Shown here piece after piece: positions 59,674 through 64,000 of a DNA stretch of 64,000 bases; position 1 is the first letter of the stretch; every line of letters begins with the position of its first letter. A program made the position numbers and the translations under genes. The DNA is from Streptococcus mitis (GTDB lineage Bacteria; Bacillota; Bacilli; Lactobacillales; Streptococcaceae), in NCBI RefSeq assembly GCF_009496285.1, contig NZ_WIJK01000009.1, positions 1-64,000 of the forward strand, given 5' to 3'. The notes beneath the pieces were generated by a model. The model was not told the DNA's origin, did not search any database, and saw nothing but the letters and a program-made list of their open reading frames with translations.

Positions 59674-59959
59674 GTCCTAACTCTCTTCTTTTCACTTTGT
59701 GATCGACATAGGCAATCAACTCGTCATAAAAGCTTTCTTCAACTTCCATACTAAAGCTACGGTTAAAGACTTTTTTCTTTTTGGCCTCAAGGGCTTCTGC
59801 ATTGTCTAGCTTGATATAAGCGCCACGACCATTAGCCTTGCCTGTCGGGTCGATAAAGACCTGTCCTTCTTTGTTCTTGACAATACGGAGTAAATCTCGC
59901 TTATCAATCACTTGGCTGGAAACAACAGACTTGCGCAAAGGGATTTTTCTAGTTTTCAT
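59666..59959 (-). CDS. ylxR: YlxR, RNase P modulator family protein
   Basis: A 97-residue DUF448/YlxR protein (KTRKIPLRKSVVSSQVIDKR, GKANGRGAYIK) with a nucleic-acid-binding patch. The usual N-terminal RxC motif has Val-Val-Ser in place of the Cys here. Homologues have been reported to bind and modulate RNase P RNA. It follows nusA by 22 bases. Confidence 0.9.
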   Translation of the reverse strand: MKTRKIPLRKSVVSSQVIDKRDLLRIVKNKEGQVFIDPTGKANGRGAYIKLDNAEALEAKKKKVFNRSFSMEVEESFYDELIAYVDHKVKRRELGLE

Positions 59960-59981
59960 CCTTCCCTCCTCTGATCAGCTT

Positions 59982-61118
59982 TTATTCTTCGACCAATTCG
60001 TCTGTTTCTACCTGGTCAGCTTCTTCTGCTGCTTCCATGGCTTCAAACTCACTTGCAGACTTGATATCGATACGATATCCTGTCAAATGAGCTGCCAAGC
60101 GCACGTTTTGTCCACGACGACCGATCGCAAGAGAAAGCTTGTTATCTGGCACAACGACCAAGGCACGTTTGCTGTCGTTTTCATCAAAGATAACTTGGTC
60201 AACTTCAGCAGGAGCGATAGCGTTGTAGATAAATTCAGCTGGATCGGCTACCCATTCAATAACGTCGATGTTTTCTTCGATTGGAACCATACGATCGCTC
60301 TTAGCATCGTAGCGAGCTGGGTGGAATTTGCTAGTGATTTTCTTGATGTTAGCACCACCACGTCCGACGATTGTCCCGATCGCATCCACGTTTGGATTGT
60401 GGCTACGAACAGCAACCTTGGTACGGTCACCTGCTTCACGAGCTACGCTCATGATTTCAACAGTTCCGTCATAGACCTCAGGAATTTCTTGTTCCATCAA
60501 ACGTTTAATCATTTCTGGATGACTACGGCTAACAAAGACGTTCACACCACGAGGATTGTCTTCAACCTTGTAGACATAAACTTCGATACGATCATGAGAA
60601 GCAAAAACTTCTCCAGGGATTTGGTCTTGTTTTGACAATTGAGCTTCGATGCTGCCAAGGTTGACATAGATAAAGCGGTTGTCAAAACGCTCTACTGTAC
60701 CTGACATGATCTCTTGCTCATGCTCTTTGTAGGTGTTGTAGGTGATGGCACGTGTTTGCTTGCGCATTTTTTCCATGATGGTTTGTTTGGCAGATTGGGC
60801 TGCTACACGACCAAACTCACCTGGTGCTTCTTCAAATTTAATCTTGTCCCCAAGCTCATAGGCTGAATTAATGGCAAGAGCATCTTTCAAGCTGATTTCC
60901 AAACGGCTATCAAATACTTCATCAACAACTTCACGAACAGTATAAACTGTAAAGTCCCCTGTTTTTTCGTTGAAGTCAATGGCTACACTATCAGACTGAC
61001 CATAGCGTCTGCGATAAGCTGAACGAAGTGATTCCATCACTGCATCAATGATGTCTTCTTTTTTGATTCCCTTGTCTTCTTCCAAAATGCGGAAGGCCTC
61101 TAGCATTTCTTTACTCAT
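59982..61118 (-). CDS. nusA: Transcription termination/antitermination factor NusA
   Basis: NusA (378 residues) has the N-terminal RNA-polymerase domain (about 1-125), S1 domain, and two KH domains with GRGGANIKK and GRRGQNVRLAAHLTGYRIDI. It lacks the proteobacterial C-terminal repeats, as usual in Firmicutes. It is second in the operon, 42 bases after rimP. Confidence 0.97.
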   Translation of the reverse strand: MSKEMLEAFRILEEDKGIKKEDIIDAVMESLRSAYRRRYGQSDSVAIDFNEKTGDFTVYTVREVVDEVFDSRLEISLKDALAINSAYELGDKIKFEEAPGEFGRVAAQSAKQTIMEKMRKQTRAITYNTYKEHEQEIMSGTVERFDNRFIYVNLGSIEAQLSKQDQIPGEVFASHDRIEVYVYKVEDNPRGVNVFVSRSHPEMIKRLMEQEIPEVYDGTVEIMSVAREAGDRTKVAVRSHNPNVDAIGTIVGRGGANIKKITSKFHPARYDAKSDRMVPIEENIDVIEWVADPAEFIYNAIAPAEVDQVIFDENDSKRALVVVPDNKLSLAIGRRGQNVRLAAHLTGYRIDIKSASEFEAMEAAEEADQVETDELVEE

Positions 61119-61160
61119 CTTCTATTCACTTTTGAATCTTCAAAAGCTTCCTTTCTTTTA

Positions 61161-61640
61161 CTATAATTTTACTGCTAAACGTGCTTTTGACACCAAACTG
61201 TATGGAATTTGGACTGTTTTCTTACGAGTCTTGTCCATATACTCCATAGTCAACTCATCCTCTTCAAAGGCTAGCAAGTTTCCTTCAAAGACCTTTTGCT
61301 TATCGATAGCTTGGTAAAGACCAACATGGATGTATTTCCCGACTGCTCCAGCGACCGCTTCCTTGGTTTTCAAAGGACGTTCCAAGCCTGGGCTGGTGAT
61401 TTCTAGGAAATATTGTTCTGGGAAGGGATCTGGCTTGATAGTATCTAGGACAGGACTGATAATCTCTGTCAAGTCCGCTGTGTCGTTCAAGGTAATTCCC
61501 TCTGGTTTATCTACAAAAATACTAAGAATCATGTCACTGCCAATCTTTCCGTACTCGATATCAACGAGTTCAAAGGGAGCTTCAATGACAGGTTCTACGA
61601 CTTCTCTGACTAATTCTACGATAGTTGCGATTGCGTCCAC
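61161..61640 (-). CDS. rimP: Ribosome maturation factor RimP
   Basis: RimP (159 residues) is needed for 30S maturation; it has the N-terminal alpha-beta domain ([11 protein letters not shown]) and the C-terminal SH3-like domain ([10 protein letters not shown]). The GTG at 61640 is the usual annotated start, but GAGGAGG abuts it with no spacer. An ATC eight bases after the GGAGG is a possible alternative. First gene of the rimP-infB-rbfA operon. Confidence 0.9.
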   Translation of the reverse strand: MDAIATIVELVREVVEPVIEAPFELVDIEYGKIGSDMILSIFVDKPEGITLNDTADLTEIISPVLDTIKPDPFPEQYFLEITSPGLERPLKTKEAVAGAVGKYIHVGLYQAIDKQKVFEGNLLAFEEDELTMEYMDKTRKKTVQIPYSLVSKARLAVKL

Positions 61641-61651
61641 CTCCTCATAAG

Positions 61652-61677
61652 CAAGAGGCGAAGATATTTCCCCGCCT
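61652..61677 (-). other. Hairpin in the rimP leader
   Basis: GAGGCG pairs with CGCCTC around an A-rich loop, 12 bases before the rimP ribosome-binding site; it could modulate translation or be an mRNA-stability element. Confidence 0.5.
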
Positions 61678-61700
61678 CACTTTCTCATATTCTTACTTAT

Positions 61701-61729
61701 AGTATAGCACTTTTGACTACTTATGTAAA
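61701..61729 (-). promoter_or_regulatory. Promoter of the rimP-nusA-infB-rbfA operon
   Basis: TTTACA (61724-61729), a 17-bp spacer and TATACT (61701-61706) preceded by TGC on the minus strand. Confidence 0.78.
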
Positions 61730-61881
61730 GCATAAGCACTCAGAAGGCTTGATTTTAAGCTTTTTCTTAAAATTCTGCACGATTTTATAGAAAGATATCA
61801 CTTTACCAAGCAATCTGAATTCCTTACAAATCAACTGTTCCGCATCCAAGCAGCTGATCCTTTTCTAGTCATCTCCCCTCT

Positions 61882-63032
61882 TTACTGCAAAGTCCCTAAT
61901 ATCCCCAAGTCATATTTCCAAGATAAAATACGTCTCACAGACTCATCAATACGCTCTTCTGTCAGCTCTCCTGAGGAGACTTTCTTTAATAAATAAGGAA
62001 TTTGAGTTTGGTACGAAGATCCTAAAATCAAATCATTACCCGCTAAAATTGCTTGAAGGGCAGCTTCATCCTGATTGACAAAATCAGCCAATCCTGCCAT
62101 ATCGAGATCATCCGTCATAATAACTCCATTGAAGTGGAGTTCTTTGCGAAGAATATCATTGATTTTTGGTGAGATCGATGACGGAACAGTATCAATCTTG
62201 GATAGAATATTGTGCGAAACCAAAACACTATCCGCACTGCATCTATGCCAGCTTGAAAAGGTAGCAAATCCGCTTGTCTTAACTCATCCAAGGATCGATT
62301 GTCTTGGATAATGTCGGTATGACTGTCTCCATTATCTCCATATCCAGGAAAATGCTTCAAGGTTGACCCAACCTTGTTTTTTTGAAGTTCTGTTACAACC
62401 TCCTCAACATAACTTGCAGTCGTTTGGGCATCTTGTCCAATGGTTCGATCATAGATGAAGGCTGATGGATTGCTGGCAAGATCTGCAACTGGAAAGAGTC
62501 CAGCATTGATACCAACAGATTTTAGTAGCTCTGCCTTCTGCCTAGTATCAGAACGGATTGCCTCCATCCCACCCTTTTGATAAAGTTCCAAAGGAGATTG
62601 GAAAGGAGTCTCTAAAATCGAACTGATACGAGTCACGGTTCCGCCTTCTTCATCTGAACCAATCAATAAAGGAATCTTTGAAGCAGCTTGGTAGCGATCT
62701 GTCAAAGCCTTCATATCCTCTAGGGTTTGTCCTTGAAAATCTCTCCCAAACAAGAGATAACCTCCAAAATGATAGGACTGAAGGTCTTCTAGCTGATGAC
62801 TAGAAGGAACCCTAGCCCAGAACAACTGGCCTACTTTTTCTTCCAAAGTCATCGAGACTAATCTTTCTTCAACAACCTTATTCTTCTCTGTTTCACTAGT
62901 CTGAGTAGTTTTCTCAGTTTTTTCTACTTGCGACTCCACTTGTCTATGATGTTGATGGTCGGAAAAAATCAAACCACCTATCACAAGGAAAAAGAAAAGA
63001 TAGACGACAATCGGTTTTATTCTTCTTCTCAT
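61882..63032 (-). pseudogene. Frameshifted GH3 beta-N-acetylhexosaminidase (NagZ-like)
   Basis: The N-terminal part (63032 to about 62240) has a signal anchor (MRRRIKPIVVYLFFFLVIGG) and the GH3 TIM barrel start with GQLFWARVP, IGSDEEGGTVTRI and KHFPGYGDNGDSHTD (His-Asp dyad region). At about 62238 a base is missing: the frame reads DAVRIVFWFR where GADSVLVSHN is expected, and the latter continues in another frame to a normal end with the nucleophile MTDDLDMAG. The joined product would be about 380 residues. A single deletion in a GGT codon explains it. Confidence 0.82.
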
Positions 63033-63041
63033 AATACCTTC

Positions 63042-63047
63042 ATTATA
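63042..63047 (-). promoter_or_regulatory. Extended -10 element before the GH3 gene
   Basis: TGGTATAAT on the minus strand, with no clear -35. The predicted transcript start is only a few bases before the ATG, giving a very short leader. Confidence 0.5.
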
Positions 63048-63204
63048 CCACTTATCCGGTTGCAAGTATACACTTACCAAAATCTCCAATGAACTAACAT
63101 CAAACTAAAAAGGCTTAGCTCTACGTACAGAACTAAACCCTTGATAAAATTATATATCTAACTTTTTGGTTATGATAGAGTTTTTGATTGATATATTTTT
63201 TACA

Positions 63205-63840
63205 TTAAAATTGAGCTTCAACTCGGTAGATAACTTGCCCCTTGTTAGAGAATTTTTGCTCATATTCTGTCATGACATTGCCTTCAAAATCGCTGGCATG
63301 TAAGTCTAGCCAGACACCGTTGAGTTTCATGCCATACTGAGAAAAGCTCACTAGGCTATATTCAAACAAGCCACGGTTATCCGTTTTGAAATGAATCTCA
63401 CCGTGTTCAGGCAAGATACGCTTGAAGGTATCCAAGAAACTCTTATAGGTTAAACGACGTTTTTCGTGGCGCTTTTTAGGCCATGGATCTGAAAAATTCA
63501 GATACAAGCGATCAATCTCACCATCTTCAAAGTAGTCAGTCAAATCTGAACCATCAACCCACAACAACTTGATATTGGGGACTGCAACTTCCAAGACCTT
63601 GTCCAAGGCATAACTCAAAACAGACTTTTGAATATCAATCCCGATATAGTTGATATTAGGGTTTTGCTTGGCCATACCTGACACAAAGGCTCCCTTACCA
63701 CTACCAACCTCAACATGGATAGGATTGTCATTTCCAAATAAATCTCGCCATTTTCCTTTGGCTTCTAAAGGATTTAAGACAACATACTGAGGATTAGCCT
63801 CTAGTAATTCTGTTGCCCCTTTACGATTTCTAACTCTCAT
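63205..63840 (-). CDS. trmB: tRNA (guanine-N7-)-methyltransferase
   Basis: The 211-residue Rossmann methyltransferase makes m7G46 in tRNAs. Motifs [16 protein letters not shown] (SAM binding) and [19 protein letters not shown] (catalytic Asp and PWPKKRH) are diagnostic. The start overlaps the upstream ccrZ stop as ATGA. Confidence 0.97.
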   Translation of the reverse strand: MRVRNRKGATELLEANPQYVVLNPLEAKGKWRDLFGNDNPIHVEVGSGKGAFVSGMAKQNPNINYIGIDIQKSVLSYALDKVLEVAVPNIKLLWVDGSDLTDYFEDGEIDRLYLNFSDPWPKKRHEKRRLTYKSFLDTFKRILPEHGEIHFKTDNRGLFEYSLVSFSQYGMKLNGVWLDLHASDFEGNVMTEYEQKFSNKGQVIYRVEAQF

Positions 63841-64000
63841 CTCTTCTTTCCATACTTGTCACGGAAGATGCGCAAGGCATAAATCTCCCGATTGACATTT
63901 TCTAGATCTTCATTTGTATAATATTTGGCAATCTGGCTCAAGAAGGATAACTGAGCATACCAAAATAGTTTGTTGATGACTGTCTGGTTGTATTTGTAAC
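63837..64000 (-). CDS. ccrZ: CcrZ (cell-cycle kinase-like protein), C-terminal part
   Basis: The last 53 codons of an upstream gene enter the window, ending [13 protein letters not shown]. This is the C-terminus of the choline-kinase-like protein that lies before trmB in pneumococcus, where CcrZ controls DnaA-driven replication initiation. Only the tail is visible, so identity rests on recalled similarity and on gene order. The stop overlaps trmB by four bases. Confidence 0.8.
   Translation of the reverse strand, partial: YKYNQTVINKLFWYAQLSFLSQIAKYYTNEDLENVNREIYALRIFRDKYGKKR

Noticed and set aside
61882..63089. Programmed frameshift in the GH3 gene
   Set aside because: No slippery heptamer or downstream pseudoknot was seen near 62238, and the family is not known to use one.

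Overview
The window is chromosomal DNA from a low-GC Gram-positive coccus, almost certainly a mitis-group Streptococcus (S. mitis, S. oralis, S. infantis or close to S. pneumoniae). The signs are a FabM/FabK/FabT-type fatty-acid cluster, a pneumococcal-type BOX element, a competence-type ssbB with a CIN-box-like promoter, a CIRCE-controlled groESL operon, a serS T-box, and an end fragment of an ISL3-like insertion sequence. Species-level assignment is inference. There are no rRNAs, tRNAs, prophages or CRISPR arrays.

Layout: 1-130, end of an ISL3-like IS; 190-6078, a small unknown gene, a band-7 membrane protein and the branched-chain amino-acid genes ilvA, ilvC, ilvN and ilvB (CodY-like box upstream of ilvB); 6290-7501, rplA and rplK; 7695-10730, acetyltransferase, ParB-like protein, PAP2 phosphatase, riboflavin transporter ribU behind an FMN riboswitch, and trmL behind an attenuator-like leader; 11123-15464, a TrkA/TrkH potassium system and two membrane proteins; 15820-22262, a complete arginine deiminase operon (arcA, arcB, arcC, an arcD-like carrier and a PepV-like dipeptidase) with a cre site at its promoter; 22417-23340, an unusual hairpin-repeat array; 23392-29879, prfC, gatCAB, efp, an Asp23-family gene and nusB; 29934-30869, a frameshifted CPBP protease gene and a BOX element; 31034-41535, the full type II fatty-acid synthesis cluster (accA, accD, accC, fabZ, accB, fabF, fabG, fabD, fabK, acpP, fabH, fabT, fabM) with two FabT operators; 41646-45586, a secreted protein, aspartate kinase, a DUF956 protein and serS; 45685-48155, groEL, groES and ssbB; 48231-52174, a dehydrogenase, YtpR, a thioredoxin-like protein and two small operons; 52353-53465, an EcsC-type operon ending in an overlapping 50-residue membrane microprotein; 53598-56051, a 2.4-kb island bounded by direct repeats of the rbfA 3' end; 56013-61640, the rimP-nusA-ylxR-ylxQ-infB-rbfA operon; 61882-64000, a frameshifted GH3 hexosaminidase gene, trmB and the end of ccrZ.

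Most of the window is housekeeping. The accessory interest lies in (1) the array between the arginine operon and prfC, made of 93-, 80- and 78-bp units that all begin TTACGAC and are arranged as a 251-bp higher-order repeat with compensatory changes in the stems; (2) the island after rbfA, which carries an SPFH/SHOCT protein, a PH-like zinc-ribbon protein and a lipoprotein and sits between duplicated rbfA tails; and (3) small features such as the overlapping microprotein, a probable leaderless transcript and an unexplained trmL leader. The two frameshifted genes may be real pseudogenes or sequencing errors.
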